Of a stretch of 64,000 nt of DNA, positions 17,726-27,728 are shown in pieces. Position 1 is the first letter of the stretch. Each line of letters begins with the position of its first letter. The notes under the pieces were generated by a model, which had not been told where the DNA came from, did no database searches, and saw only the letters and a program-made list of their open reading frames with translations. This DNA comes from Clostridia bacterium (GTDB lineage Bacteria > Bacillota > Clostridia > Oscillospirales > Acutalibacteraceae), in contig JAFXLD010000052.1 of assembly GCA_017531385.1 (NCBI GenBank), forward strand, positions 45,664 through 109,663. The letters are read 5' to 3'. The translations under genes were made by a program, and so were the position numbers.

Positions 17726-18085
17726 AGAATTACCTCAATTATTATACTATTTATATTGATTTTAACATATACAGATAAGAATCACAATATCAAAATTGAT
17801 TATATTTATTATTATTTCATTAAAACTTTGCGAAATAATATATTTTTTTGTCTGATACCATTGTATTTTTTACAACAAAGTGATACATTAAAATAAGGAA
17901 TGATAAGTGATGGAAAATATACTTACAATGCCATTGAAAATATGTAAAAAAATATAAATAACAGATAAAAGGAATGGGTAAAACCGGAGATGTGTAAAGT
18001 CTGTGAGAACAATTTCTCAGGGCAATTCTGATTTCTGTACAGATACTGTAATCGGCTGCGACGGCAGTTTTAATGTGAGGCGTTT
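17726..18085. other. Intergenic region between divergent genes, with a possible leader peptide
   Basis: This 360-bp AT-rich gap holds the minus-strand -10 box (17741-17746). Toward the plus strand there are only very short ORFs. One of them, GTG 18003 to TGA 18089, would encode 28 aa (ending IGCDGSFNVRRL), overlaps the next gene start as ATGA, and has GGAGAT 11 bases upstream. I see no clear riboswitch or RNA gene. A TTGTA...TACAA hairpin lies near 17863-17877. Confidence 0.35.
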
Positions 18086-19882
18086 ATGAAAAAGATTTAT
18101 AAAGCTCTGATTATAGGCAGTGGTGCAGCTGCGTACAGCGCCGCCGACTGGCTTTTTAAAGAGAGAATAGAAGATATTGCAATAATCACCGAAAACAGGC
18201 TGTGGGGCACTTCACGCAACACGGGCAGTGATAAGCAGACATATTATAAGCTTTCTATGGACGGAATGACTTCTGACAGTCCCTATAAAATGGCATCGGA
18301 TATGTTTTCGGGCGGTTCATGTGACGGAGAAAAAATGTATCTTGAAGCTGTCAGCAGTACCAAGTGTTTTCTGCGACTTTGCGATTACGGAGTTGCATTT
18401 CCCACTGATGAATTCGGCGGTTATCCCGGCTACAAAACAGACCATGATGATACGGTGAGAGCAACATCTGTAGGGCCTCTTACCTCTAAGTTTATGACAC
18501 AAAAACTCGAAAAGGTTGTTCTTGAAAAAAACAAAACAGAACTTTTTGATAAAAGACTAGTCATAAAAATCTTGGTTGATAAAAACAGAGTAACAGGTGT
18601 TGCTGTGCTTAATACTGAAACCAACCTGACAGAAACTTTTTTTGCTGAAAATGTAATTTGTGCAACGGGTGCCCCTGCATGTATATATGAAGACAGTGTA
18701 TATCCCGAATCACAGCACGGTATGACAGGTGTTCTTCTGGATGCAGGAGTAAGAATGTGTAATTTTACCCAATGGCAGTACGGAATGGCTTCGGTGGATT
18801 TCCGCTGGAATGTATCAGGCAGTTTTATGCAGGTCATTCCACGTTTTGTCAGTATTGATGAAAACGGAAATGAAAGAGAATTTCTTAAAGATTACTTTTC
18901 CGATATTAACGAAGCGTACAGTTTTGTTTTTCTGAAAGGTTATCAGTGGCCGTTTTCTTTTGAAAGAGCAGAAGAAAGTTCATGGATTGATATTGCCGTT
19001 CACAGTGAAATGAAAAAAGGCAGAACTGTTTATCTCGATTACAGGAATAATCCCAAAGGGTTTGATCTTGACAAAATCAGTGAAGAGGCAAAGGAATATA
19101 TCAGAAATACGGATTGCCTGGCAGATACACCTATTAAAAGACTCGAAAAACTCAACAGCAAAGCCATAGATGTTTATGCCCGGCAGGGTATTGACCTGCA
19201 TAAGGATATGCTTCGTATTGCTGTTTGTGCCCAGCATAATAACGGCGGTGTTTATACTGATAATAATTTCGAAACTGATATAAAAGGTCTTTATGTCATT
19301 GGTGAGGCTGCAGGTTCTTTCGGTCTTTCAAGACCGGGTGGTTCTGCACTTAATGATACACAGGTAGGCGGTCTTGTTGCTGCAAGACATATAAAAAATA
19401 AAGCTTCCTGTGCTTTTGATGAAACTTTATTTTCTGATTTCGATACTGACGAAATTACTCATTTTATTGAAGACAACACAGTTGAGTACTTTTATTTAAA
19501 AAAGAAAATGAGTGAATTTGCATCTTTTAAAAGAGACTATGAGGGCTGTCTTGCGCTTCTGAATGAAGTGAATTCAGTGATTGAATCATATCCTTTAAGA
19601 CACAGGTCACTTTCTGATTATTACCGTGACAGAGATATGCTTTTAAGTATGAAAGCTCTTCTGGAAGCGATTGTTTCCGAACTTCCTGAAACAGGCAGCA
19701 GAGGCGGCGCAATTTTTATAAAAAATAAAAAAACAGTTAAAGAAAATCCGCTATACAGAGATTATCTTACCGTTACAGGTAAAGGTAAAGCTGAATATAT
19801 AAAGGTTTCACCTGTTCCTTTTAAACAGAGCGTATTTGAAAAATATCTGAATCAGATAAATGAAAAAACACATGAATATTAA
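18086..19882 (+). CDS. FAD-dependent fumarate reductase/succinate dehydrogenase-type flavoprotein
   Basis: The 598-aa protein begins with the FAD dinucleotide motif ALIIGSGAAAYSAA. It contains FAENVICATGAPA and the C-terminal flavin motif LYVIGEAAGSFGLSRPGGSALNDT, typical of the FrdA/SdhA/NadB/AprA superfamily. The HNNGGVYTD segment parallels the HxxGG of this family, but an obvious fumarate-site HTMxGG is not seen, so the substrate is open. There is no Fe-S subunit or membrane anchor nearby. It is monocistronic, with GTGAGG upstream of the ATG and a strong terminator behind it. Confidence 0.75.
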   Translation: MKKIYKALIIGSGAAAYSAADWLFKERIEDIAIITENRLWGTSRNTGSDKQTYYKLSMDGMTSDSPYKMASDMFSGGSCDGEKMYLEAVSSTKCFLRLCDYGVAFPTDEFGGYPGYKTDHDDTVRATSVGPLTSKFMTQKLEKVVLEKNKTELFDKRLVIKILVDKNRVTGVAVLNTETNLTETFFAENVICATGAPACIYEDSVYPESQHGMTGVLLDAGVRMCNFTQWQYGMASVDFRWNVSGSFMQVIPRFVSIDENGNEREFLKDYFSDINEAYSFVFLKGYQWPFSFERAEESSWIDIAVHSEMKKGRTVYLDYRNNPKGFDLDKISEEAKEYIRNTDCLADTPIKRLEKLNSKAIDVYARQGIDLHKDMLRIAVCAQHNNGGVYTDNNFETDIKGLYVIGEAAGSFGLSRPGGSALNDTQVGGLVAARHIKNKASCAFDETLFSDFDTDEITHFIEDNTVEYFYLKKKMSEFASFKRDYEGCLALLNEVNSVIESYPLRHRSLSDYYRDRDMLLSMKALLEAIVSELPETGSRGGAIFIKNKKTVKENPLYRDYLTVTGKGKAEYIKVSPVPFKQSVFEKYLNQINEKTHEY

Positions 19883-19886
19883 CAAG

Positions 19887-19919
19887 AAAACGGTCGCTGT
19901 ATCGCAGCGACCGTTTTTG
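19887..19919. terminator. Strong terminator, bidirectional
   Basis: AAAACGGTCGCTG (19887-19899) pairs perfectly with CAGCGACCGTTTT (19905-19917) around a 5-base loop, with T-runs on both sides. It lies between convergent genes. Confidence 0.9.
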
Positions 19920-19923
19920 GTTA

Positions 19924-19962
19924 GTCCATCTCCGAGCACGCGTAGCGGGCGTTCGGAGGGAC
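19924..19962. repeat. GC-rich imperfect palindrome (REP-like)
   Basis: GTCC..CTCCGA (19924-19935) pairs with TCGGAGGGAC (19953-19962), with weaker pairing inside. It is much more GC-rich than its surroundings, lies next to a terminator, and is followed by an 8-T run on the plus strand. It could be a repeat element or a second terminator. Confidence 0.4.
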
Positions 19963-19989
19963 ATAAATTTTTTTTGTGTTATGTTAATT

Positions 19990-21585
19990 TTATTCAGAAA
20001 CAACAGTTTCTTCAACTTTTCCTGCTACGACTGCCTCAAAGTCATCTTCGATTTCCTTTGAGGGTTTCTTTGTAAGAAGAGAAACAACAACAATAAGGAT
20101 TGCTGAGAAGATAAATGCGGGGAGAAGTTCATAGATATTCCATGCACCGCCAAGAGGTCTGATGACGAGCTTCCAGAAAAATACCATAGCTGCACCGCCT
20201 ACCATACCTGCTACAGCACCGGCTCTTGTTGTTCTCTTCCAGAACAGTGAGAACAGCATGATGGGACCGAATGTAGCACCGAATCCTGCCCATGCGAATG
20301 AAACGATTGTGAAGATTACACTGTTTTCGTCAAGAGCAATGATAACGCCGATGATTGCGATAACAAGAAGTGTGATTCTTGTGACAAGCATAACCTGTTT
20401 GTCTGTTGCGTTCTTCTTTGCAACGCCCTGGAAAATGTTCTTTGCAAAAGCTGATGCAGCAATAAGAAGATATGAGTCAGATGAACTGATTGTAGCTGCA
20501 AGGATACCTGCCATAATGAAACCTGCAAAGATAGGTCCGATACCTGTTGAGAAGAATGATGTTGTGAGTGTGATGAAGATGTTTTCTGCACCTGCAGAAG
20601 TAACATGTGTTGTGGGATAAAGCTGTCTGCCTACAAGACCGATGAATACTGCAATTGCAAGAGAAATAACAACCCATACCATTGCAATTCTTCTTGACAT
20701 CTTGAGTTCGCCTTCCTTGCGGATAGCCATAAATCTCAGAAGAACCTGAGGCATACCGAAGTAGCCGAGACCCCATGCCATACATGAAGCAATTGAAAGG
20801 AAACCGTAGTTTGCAGCTTCACCGAATACGGGCTTGCCTGCTTCAATAATCTGTTCACCTGCTTCATTAAGAGTGGGACTTGCAAGGCCGAAGAAGTCAA
20901 GGAAACCGGGGATAGCTTTTGCATTTTCAATAACTGCAGCGGGACCGCCTGCCTTGACTGTAGCCATAATAACAATAATAACAAGTGCTGTAATCATGAC
21001 GATAGCCTGCATGAAGTCTGATGCACTTTCAGCAAGGAAACCACCGAGGATTGTGTAAACGAGAACGAAGATAGCACCGACAATCATCATTACCTTATAA
21101 TCAAGACCGAAAAGTGTTGCGAAAAGCTTACCGCATGTTACAAAACAGCTTGCTGCATAAACTGTGAAGAAAATAAGAATGAAAAGTGCTGCAAGAGTCA
21201 TAATGACCTTGTTCTTTTCGCGGAAACGGTTTGAGAAAAATTCGGGAAGTGTAATTGAATTGTTTGCTCTGATACTGTAACGGCGCAGTCTCTTTGAAAC
21301 AATAAGCCAGTTGACGTATGTACCGACTGCGAGACCGATTGCTGTCCATGCTGCATCTGCAAGACCGCACCAGTATGCAACACCGGGAAGACCCATAAGA
21401 AGCCAACCACTCATGTCTGATGCTTCTGCACTCATTGCTGTAACCCAGGGACCGAGTGAACGGCCGCCGAGATAATAGTTTTCTGAACTCTTGTTTGCTT
21501 TTTTGGCGTAAACGACACCGATTCCGATAACAACAGCCATGTAGATGACCATTGCCACGAGAATCATAATCTGATTACTTTCCAT
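19990..21585 (-). CDS. putP: Sodium/solute symporter, PutP-like
   Basis: ATG 21585 is preferred to TTG 21594 because AAAGGAG is 9 bases upstream. The product has about 531 aa and around 13 membrane spans. SSS family signatures include YYLGGRSLGPWVTAMSAEAS, DMSGWLLMGLPG, LRRYSIRANNSITLPEFFSN and GFIMAGILAATISSSDSYLL. These match Na+/proline symporters closely, so proline (or a related amino acid) is the likely substrate. A TetR regulator gene lies upstream on the same strand with a 200-bp gap; there is no sign of a proline dehydrogenase in the window. Confidence 0.85.
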   Translation of the reverse strand: MESNQIMILVAMVIYMAVVIGIGVVYAKKANKSSENYYLGGRSLGPWVTAMSAEASDMSGWLLMGLPGVAYWCGLADAAWTAIGLAVGTYVNWLIVSKRLRRYSIRANNSITLPEFFSNRFREKNKVIMTLAALFILIFFTVYAASCFVTCGKLFATLFGLDYKVMMIVGAIFVLVYTILGGFLAESASDFMQAIVMITALVIIVIMATVKAGGPAAVIENAKAIPGFLDFFGLASPTLNEAGEQIIEAGKPVFGEAANYGFLSIASCMAWGLGYFGMPQVLLRFMAIRKEGELKMSRRIAMVWVVISLAIAVFIGLVGRQLYPTTHVTSAGAENIFITLTTSFFSTGIGPIFAGFIMAGILAATISSSDSYLLIAASAFAKNIFQGVAKKNATDKQVMLVTRITLLVIAIIGVIIALDENSVIFTIVSFAWAGFGATFGPIMLFSLFWKRTTRAGAVAGMVGGAAMVFFWKLVIRPLGGAWNIYELLPAFIFSAILIVVVSLLTKKPSKEIEDDFEAVVAGKVEETVVSE

Positions 21586-21785
21586 AAAAAACAACTCCTT
21601 TCACAAAATAAAATTATTTTAACAATACGAACGCAAGTATAACACAAAATAATAAAGAATGCAATACAGAATAAAGTACAGACTGAAGTCAGTACTTTAC
21701 GAATTAATATTTATTAATTTGGCTATATATAGATATTTTAAAACAAGAATGAAGTCTATACTGAAAATAATACGAAAAATATACT

Positions 21786-22370
21786 TTAAATTTTTATCCT
21801 TGTCATAAAGAAAGGCATCATTTTTGAAGCTGAATCGCTCAGGGAATAATCACCGTTGCAGAGACACCAGTCATAAATCATCGCTCTTTCGCAGAAAGCG
21901 TAATATTTGACAATTTCGTTTACGGACATCTGCTTTGTGATTTCATTTTTATCCTGTCCCGATATTACGATTTTACGAAGAAGTCGGTAATAAACTCTGT
22001 TATGGTCAAGAAGCTGTTTTTCTGTTCTTGTCACAAGCTGAGTTGAGTAAAGGCGCTTCATAAGCTCAAGATCAACGGTGTTTTCAACCATTTCAAACAG
22101 CTTACGGTTGAGAAAAAGCAGAAGCTCAATGCTGTTTGTTTCAGAATTGATTTCGCTTTCAAGATCTTCATATTTTTCGTCAAAAAGATATGCAAGAGAA
22201 CCGAGAAGTGCATCTTTACTCTCAAAATAATGATAAAATGATCCTTTTGATGTACCCGACTCAAAAATTATATCTTCAATCGTGGTGTTTTCGTAACCGT
22301 TGTCATAAAAAAGCTTCCATGCGGCGGAAACAATTTTACTTTTTGTGTTACGGATGTTCTTTTTCGGCAT
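21786..22370 (-). CDS. TetR/AcrR family transcriptional regulator
   Basis: The 194-aa protein has a classic N-terminal HTH: KSKIVSAAWKLFYDNGYENTTIEDIIFESGTSKGSFYHYF (residues about 9-48, quoted in part by its GTSKGSFYHYF core), then a helical ligand-binding domain. It lies between the PutP symporter (same strand) and the divergent fumarase/malic enzyme pair, so either may be its target. RBS GAGGTGG precedes the ATG. Confidence 0.88.
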   Translation of the reverse strand: MPKKNIRNTKSKIVSAAWKLFYDNGYENTTIEDIIFESGTSKGSFYHYFESKDALLGSLAYLFDEKYEDLESEINSETNSIELLLFLNRKLFEMVENTVDLELMKRLYSTQLVTRTEKQLLDHNRVYYRLLRKIVISGQDKNEITKQMSVNEIVKYYAFCERAMIYDWCLCNGDYSLSDSASKMMPFFMTRIKI

Positions 22371-22387
22371 AATACCACCTCGCAGAA

Positions 22388-22416
22388 ATTATATTACATT
22401 ATAATATAAAAGTCAA
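22388..22416 (-). promoter_or_regulatory. Promoter of the TetR regulator gene
   Basis: On the minus strand TTGACT (22416-22411), 17-bp spacer, TATAAT (22393-22388). The start codon is about 18 bases downstream. Confidence 0.75.
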
Positions 22417-22460
22417 TTAAATCATATTTTTGTGAAGATGATATCGATGTGAATTTGTAC

Positions 22461-22489
22461 TTGCATACCATATTTCAATGGAGTATAAT
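22461..22489 (+). promoter_or_regulatory. Promoter of the fumarase/malic enzyme operon
   Basis: TTGCAT (22461-22466), 17-bp spacer, TATAAT (22484-22489). It gives a very short leader before the GAGGTG ribosome site. The 45 bp between the two divergent promoters is a natural place for a TetR operator. Confidence 0.75.
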
Positions 22490-22512
22490 GGATGTAATTG
22501 AGGTGTAAAAAT

Positions 22513-23877
22513 ATGGATTTCAGAACAGAAAAAGATACGATGGGTGAGGTCAGAGTCCCTGCCGATAAATTCTGGGGTGCTCAGACTCAGCGCAGTTTAC
22601 AGAATTTCAGAATCGGAGATGTGACAATGCCAGAGGAGATAATCTCGGCATTCGCATCCCTTAAAAAGGCTTGTGCTCGTGCAAACGGGATGTCGGGCAG
22701 AATATCGGAAGAAAAATCTAAGCTTATTCAGCAGGTCACCGATGAAATTCTGAGAGGTGAACTCAGTGATAATTTCCCGCTTTCAGTTTTTCAGACAGGA
22801 AGCGGTACGCAGACAAATATGAATATAAATGAAGTTATTGCATATCGCGGAAATTATATTTTTGGCAAGAAACTTCTTCATCCGAATGACGATGTGAATG
22901 CCTGTCAGAGCTCAAATGATACATTTCCTTCTGCTATGAATATAGCTGCCGTCTGTGCCATTGAGAATAAGCTTTTTCCGTCAATTGATAAACTTATAAA
23001 TGCACTTAAAACACTTGAAAATGATAATCCCGATGTTATAAAAATCGGCAGAACGCATCTTCAGGATGCAACTCCTGTAAAATTCTGTCAGGAAGTCAGC
23101 GGATGGAGAGGACTTCTTGAAAATTCGAGAGATATGATTGTTCTTTCTCTACATAAACTCAGAAAACTTGCAATCGGTGGTACAGCTGTGGGTACAGGAC
23201 TCAATTCTCCCGAAGATTTTGATAAAAAAGTCTGTGAGGAACTTTCAGTACTTCTCGGCACTGAGTTTCTTCCCGATGAAAACAAATTCCGTGCATTGAC
23301 AGGTAAGGAAGCTTTTGTTTTTGCTCACGGTGCACTCAAAGCGCTTGCTGCAAATCTTATGAAAATCGCAAACGATATACGTTGGCTCTCTTCGGGTCCG
23401 AGATGCGGTCTGGGAGAACTGAATATACCCGAAAATGAGCCGGGAAGCTCAATTATGCCCGGTAAAGTAAATCCCACACAGTGCGAAGCTGTCACAATGG
23501 TTGCCGTTCAGGTTATGGGTAATGACACCGCTGTCGGTATTGCCGCTTCTCAGGGTAATTTTGAGCTGAATGTGTTCATGCCCGTGTGTGCATACAATTT
23601 CCTGCAGTCGGTGAATCTTCTTGCCGATGCGATGATTTCATTCTGTGACAACTGTGTGTGCGGAATTACCGTAAATGAAGACAAAATGAAGGAATGTCTT
23701 GACCGTTCACTTATGCTCGTTACATGTCTTACGCCGAAAATCGGTTATGACAAAGCCGCAGAAGCTGCAAAGTTTGCGCACAAGAACGGTATCACACTCA
23801 GAGAATCTGTAGTCGGACAGGGACTCATGAGTGAAACTGAATATGATGAAACAGTAAACCCTGAAAAAATGGTTTAA
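22513..23877 (+). CDS. fumC: Fumarate hydratase class II
   Basis: ATG 22513 follows GAGGTG; the frame extends to a TTG at 22498 that overlaps this site. The product has about 454 aa, the normal class II length. Signatures: FRTEKDTMGEVRVPADKFWGAQTQRS in the N-terminal part (core GEVRVPADKFWG), KIGRTHLQDATPV, and the superfamily loop GSSIMPGKVNPTQCE. It hydrates fumarate to L-malate reversibly. With the malic enzyme gene 17 bp downstream it forms a fumarate-malate-pyruvate route in the cytoplasm. Confidence 0.95.
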   Translation: MDFRTEKDTMGEVRVPADKFWGAQTQRSLQNFRIGDVTMPEEIISAFASLKKACARANGMSGRISEEKSKLIQQVTDEILRGELSDNFPLSVFQTGSGTQTNMNINEVIAYRGNYIFGKKLLHPNDDVNACQSSNDTFPSAMNIAAVCAIENKLFPSIDKLINALKTLENDNPDVIKIGRTHLQDATPVKFCQEVSGWRGLLENSRDMIVLSLHKLRKLAIGGTAVGTGLNSPEDFDKKVCEELSVLLGTEFLPDENKFRALTGKEAFVFAHGALKALAANLMKIANDIRWLSSGPRCGLGELNIPENEPGSSIMPGKVNPTQCEAVTMVAVQVMGNDTAVGIAASQGNFELNVFMPVCAYNFLQSVNLLADAMISFCDNCVCGITVNEDKMKECLDRSLMLVTCLTPKIGYDKAAEAAKFAHKNGITLRESVVGQGLMSETEYDETVNPEKMV

Positions 23878-23894
23878 AGTATAGGTGAATTTAT

Positions 23895-25070
23895 ATGGAT
23901 TACTCAAAAGAATCACTTCGTCTTCACGGCGAATGGAAAGGTAAAATTGAGGTTGTTGCGACCGTACCTGTTGAAACAAGGGATGACCTGTCCCTTGCAT
24001 ATACACCCGGTGTTGCACAGCCCTGTCTTGCAATAAAGGATGATATAAGTAAAAGCTATGAACTGACAAGAAGACACAATCTTTGTGCAGTTATAACAGA
24101 CGGCAGTGCAGTTTTAGGTCTCGGTGATATCGGACCGGAAGCAGGTATGCCCGTTATGGAGGGTAAATGCGTTCTGTTTAAGTCTTTCGGCGGTGTTGAC
24201 GCATTTCCCCTTTGTGTGAAAACAAAGGATATTGATGAGTTTGTACAGACTGTCTATAATATTTCAGGCAGTTTCGGAGGAATAAATCTTGAGGATATTT
24301 CTGCACCGAGATGTTTTGAAATTGAGAGTAAACTTAAAGAAAAATGTGATATTCCCGTATTTCATGATGACCAGCACGGAACTGCAGTTATAGTTCTGGC
24401 AGGTCTTACAAATGCACTGAAACTTATCGGAAAAGAAAAGGAAAGTGTAAAAGTCGTTATTAACGGCATAGGTGCTGCAGGTTCATCTGTTTGCAGACTT
24501 CTTCTTGCGGCAGGATTTAAAAATATCACGCTCTGCGATAAAATCGGAATTCTGTGCGAGGGTTCATCCGATATTCCACATGAGCATATGGTACAGCTTG
24601 CAAGCCTCACAAATCGCAGTAAACAGACAGGTACTCTGGCTGATGCTTTATTCGGTGCTGATGTGTTCTTAGGATTTTCAGCACCAAACATTGTGACAGC
24701 AGATATGGTTAAAACAATGAACCGTGATGCGATTATATTTGCCTGTGCAAATCCCAACCCCGAAATTTTTCCCGATGATGCAAAACTCGGCGGTGCGAAA
24801 GTCATTTCAACAGGCAGATCAGATTATCCGAATCAGATAAACAATGTTCTTGCTTTTCCCGGTATTTTCAGAGGTACGTTCGATGTGCGAGCAAGTGAAA
24901 TCAATGAAGAAATGAAAATGGCAGCGGCAAATGCCATTGCAGGGCTCATCGGTGACGATGAACTGTCCGCCGATTACATAATTCCCAAAGCATTTGATCC
25001 TCGTGTGGGCAAAGCAGTAGCCGAAGCTGTTGCCGAAGCCGCACGGAAAACAGGTGTGGCACGCATTTAA
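23895..25070 (+). CDS. NAD(P)-dependent malic enzyme
   Basis: The 391-aa short bacterial form lacks the phosphotransacetylase-like tail of MaeB. Landmarks: [13 protein letters not shown] (Tyr of the active site), [49 protein letters not shown] (metal-binding Asp residues), and [14 protein letters not shown] (dinucleotide fold). It decarboxylates malate oxidatively to pyruvate. RBS is weak (AGGTGAATTTAT). It is co-transcribed with fumC and ends in a terminator shared with the next convergent gene. Confidence 0.93.
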   Translation: MDYSKESLRLHGEWKGKIEVVATVPVETRDDLSLAYTPGVAQPCLAIKDDISKSYELTRRHNLCAVITDGSAVLGLGDIGPEAGMPVMEGKCVLFKSFGGVDAFPLCVKTKDIDEFVQTVYNISGSFGGINLEDISAPRCFEIESKLKEKCDIPVFHDDQHGTAVIVLAGLTNALKLIGKEKESVKVVINGIGAAGSSVCRLLLAAGFKNITLCDKIGILCEGSSDIPHEHMVQLASLTNRSKQTGTLADALFGADVFLGFSAPNIVTADMVKTMNRDAIIFACANPNPEIFPDDAKLGGAKVISTGRSDYPNQINNVLAFPGIFRGTFDVRASEINEEMKMAAANAIAGLIGDDELSADYIIPKAFDPRVGKAVAEAVAEAARKTGVARI

Positions 25071-25092
25071 ACACATTAAAATAATATAATAA

Positions 25093-25130
25093 AACTCCGT
25101 ACAGTTTTGATGCTGCACGGAGTTCTGTTT
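25093..25130. terminator. Terminator after malic enzyme gene
   Basis: AACTCCGTACAG (25093-25104) pairs with CTGCACGGAGTT (25113-25124) with one mismatch, then CTGTTTTATTTTATTT. Confidence 0.8.
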
Positions 25131-26791
25131 TATTTTATTTCTTCAATTTCAAAGAATACAACATTGCTTGCATCAAGCATAACATTCAGGCTTAAAACAC
25201 CTTCATTTGCAGCAGCTTCAGTCACTGTGGGAGAAAGAACTGCACATTCTTCATATTTATCACGGAGCTTCGTCTGATAAATTTCAATTGCCTCGGGATC
25301 TGATAATGTTGTTATATTGTCAATACACGGATCATCGGGAGACCATGAGAAGCAATCGTCTGTGATGTTATAAGTTTTTCTGTCTTCCTGCCATTCGTCA
25401 AAGAAATTACATTCATCATTGATAAGATACTGTGTTACTCTGAATTTTTTGCCGTCTTCAGCAGGAATATTAAGTGTGACATCAGCTTTTTTATTAAAAC
25501 CTGTATCATTCTTGAAATTATAAATCATAGCACGGATCAAGCCTGTTTCTTCATCAACAGCAACAAGATTGCCGATTTCAACTTTTATTCCTGTTTTCAG
25601 TTCTTTCTGTTCTGCAGAAAGTATTTTGCAGCCTTCAAATTTGGCAAGATTCTGTGCTACATGATAGCTTATTGTGGGGTAGCCTGAAAGATTGCCATCT
25701 GTAAGGAAATTCCATGATGAGAAGTAATCAGCACCTGAATTTATTGTCTGGGCAAAAAGTCTTGCATCATAAGCTGCCTGCCAGGTGTATCCTGTTGTTC
25801 TGTTAAGAAGCTCATTTCCGACGGAACCGCTTGAGTTACCGCTGAGAATTCTGCCTTCATCAATTCCGTAGATAAGATTGCTTAGTCCGTATTTTTCGGC
25901 AGTTTTTTTAAGATAATTTATCGTTTCGGGCAGAGTATATCCGCTTGTGAATTCACCGGGTTTTGAGTCATAAAAAGAAGCTGACAGGAAACAGATTCTT
26001 GTACCTTTTTCGCCGTTTGCATAGTTTGTACCTTCTGCCACATGACGGATAAATATTTCTTCATCCCAGAGACCTTCAGTTACCGTCATGCTGTGAGCAC
26101 CGACAAAAACGTCATTACCGAGAACATCAATAAGTGCCTGTACGGTGTAATCATAAAGCTTGCAGTAAGCTTCAGCACTTTCTTTGGGATCACCGCTTTT
26201 TGCCTTGAACCATGCTTCATTTTCATATTCGGTCATACATCCGAAACGCCATGTCCTGACTTCTTCTGCACCGAATTCTTCCACAAGTGCTTCTGTAATT
26301 GCTTTTATGTAATCATAATACACATTATAATCATCAGGCGGATATACATTCATATCAAAACCGCCAAGCTGATAATCGGATGTGAATTTAATTGGCACAC
26401 CACCGAGTTTCAGATGAGGTTTTGCGCCAAGAGCAAGAATACCTTTGCAGTTTTCTATAAGTGCGTCAAATTTATAGTCGGTGAAAGTTGTTTTGTCTTC
26501 AGGATCCACAAACAGATCTCTGTCAGCAGTACCGCCTGTACACTGCATAAGCTGAATATACTTTACAAATTCAAAAACATCGTATTTTTCGTTCTTTTCA
26601 GCATTATGAAATGATGTTCCCATATGCCAGATGTTGATGTTATCAACAACATTGGGAATTGTCGCACCCGTTTCGGATGTATCAACAGTAATTTCTGCTG
26701 TGCTTATTCCTTTGAACAGGTCAAAAAATGCATAAAAATAAAAACTGAAAAATGTCATAATACAAGACATAAAAATTGATATAATTTTCAT
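25130..26791 (-). CDS. Glycoside hydrolase family 39-like protein, secreted or membrane-anchored
   Basis: The 553-aa protein starts with a hydrophobic segment (MKIISIFMSCIMTFFSFYFYAFF) that can be a signal peptide or anchor. The TIM-barrel region resembles GH39 beta-xylosidase/iduronidase-type enzymes: NIWHMGTSFHNA, QCTGGTADRDLF, RTWRFGCMTEYENEAWF (the Glu is the candidate acid/base) and LIYGIDEGRIL (candidate nucleophile Glu). A beta-rich C-terminal domain follows. The true substrate is unknown. It is the last gene after the Crp regulator, Rpe and RbsK, 19 bp behind rbsK, which suggests that released pentose or similar sugar feeds those kinases. Confidence 0.7.
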   Translation of the reverse strand: MKIISIFMSCIMTFFSFYFYAFFDLFKGISTAEITVDTSETGATIPNVVDNINIWHMGTSFHNAEKNEKYDVFEFVKYIQLMQCTGGTADRDLFVDPEDKTTFTDYKFDALIENCKGILALGAKPHLKLGGVPIKFTSDYQLGGFDMNVYPPDDYNVYYDYIKAITEALVEEFGAEEVRTWRFGCMTEYENEAWFKAKSGDPKESAEAYCKLYDYTVQALIDVLGNDVFVGAHSMTVTEGLWDEEIFIRHVAEGTNYANGEKGTRICFLSASFYDSKPGEFTSGYTLPETINYLKKTAEKYGLSNLIYGIDEGRILSGNSSGSVGNELLNRTTGYTWQAAYDARLFAQTINSGADYFSSWNFLTDGNLSGYPTISYHVAQNLAKFEGCKILSAEQKELKTGIKVEIGNLVAVDEETGLIRAMIYNFKNDTGFNKKADVTLNIPAEDGKKFRVTQYLINDECNFFDEWQEDRKTYNITDDCFSWSPDDPCIDNITTLSDPEAIEIYQTKLRDKYEECAVLSPTVTEAAANEGVLSLNVMLDASNVVFFEIEEIK

Positions 26792-26810
26792 TGCTATTAC
26801 CTCTTTAATT

Positions 26811-27728
26811 TTAGTTTTTGTTGAAATTCAGAATATCTGAAACAGTTGGCATTGAAGCATCTGCTCCCATACGGCTGACGGATATGCTTCCTGCTTTGTT
26901 GCCCATGTCACAGGCTGAAATGATGTCACCGCTACGAAGAAATTCAAGAGCCATTGCTGCAGTGAAACAATCACCCGCCGCAGTGGTATCCACAACGTTG
27001 CTTTTGTATGCAGGCATCAGAGTCAGATTTTCTCCGTCCCATACGGAACAACCTCTTGAGCCGAGCTTAAGAATAATGTATTTTGCTTTGCTTCTTGCCA
27101 TGAGAATTTTTGAAGCATCAAGAATTGTTTCTTCGGTGTCAGGGAAAATTCCGGTCAATGCTTTTGTTTCACTTTCGTTTGGCGTGATAATGGTTGCACC
27201 CTGCATTTTTTCAAGCTCAAACTGCTTTGCGGGACCGCAATCAACAACTGTAGTGATTCCTTTTTTAATAGCGGTATTTACGCATTTTATTACAACATCT
27301 TCACTTGTTTCAAATTGCAGAAGCAGTAAATCAAGGTCATCCGTTATATGCGCCGAAGCTTCATCGGGATCAATTTCGGCATTGGCGCCTTCATATACAA
27401 CAATTCTGTTATATCCGTCATTGTCAAGAATGATTGCGGCAAGCCCTGTCTGTGTTCCTTTTGTTGAAACACCGGAAATATCAATATTGTTTTTTCTGAG
27501 ATTTTCAAGAAGCTTTCTGCCGTTTTCGTCATCTGCAACTTTGCCTATAAGTTTTGTCGGAGCTCCGAGACGTGCCAATCCCACAGCCTGATTTGCACCT
27601 TTTCCTCCGTTTGCATAACCGTATGACGTGCCGAGTACATTTTCACCTGCATCAGGGACTTTTTTCATTTTAAGGATAAGATCCATGTTTATACTGCCGA
27701 CAACTGCAGCATGATATTTACTGTACAT
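26811..27728 (-). CDS. rbsK: Ribokinase (PfkB family)
   Basis: The 305-aa protein carries PfkB signatures: VVGSINMDLILKMKKVP, GGKGANQAVGLARLGAP, and the C-terminal VVDTTAAGDCFTAAMALEF with the catalytic Asp. The GS(I)NMDL start and GGKGANQA are typical for ribokinase. It phosphorylates ribose or a related sugar at O5/O6. Its start overlaps the rpe stop region by 11 bp, so the two are translationally coupled in an operon with a Crp-type regulator and a GH39-like gene. Confidence 0.88.
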   Translation of the reverse strand: MYSKYHAAVVGSINMDLILKMKKVPDAGENVLGTSYGYANGGKGANQAVGLARLGAPTKLIGKVADDENGRKLLENLRKNNIDISGVSTKGTQTGLAAIILDNDGYNRIVVYEGANAEIDPDEASAHITDDLDLLLLQFETSEDVVIKCVNTAIKKGITTVVDCGPAKQFELEKMQGATIITPNESETKALTGIFPDTEETILDASKILMARSKAKYIILKLGSRGCSVWDGENLTLMPAYKSNVVDTTAAGDCFTAAMALEFLRSGDIISACDMGNKAGSISVSRMGADASMPTVSDILNFNKN

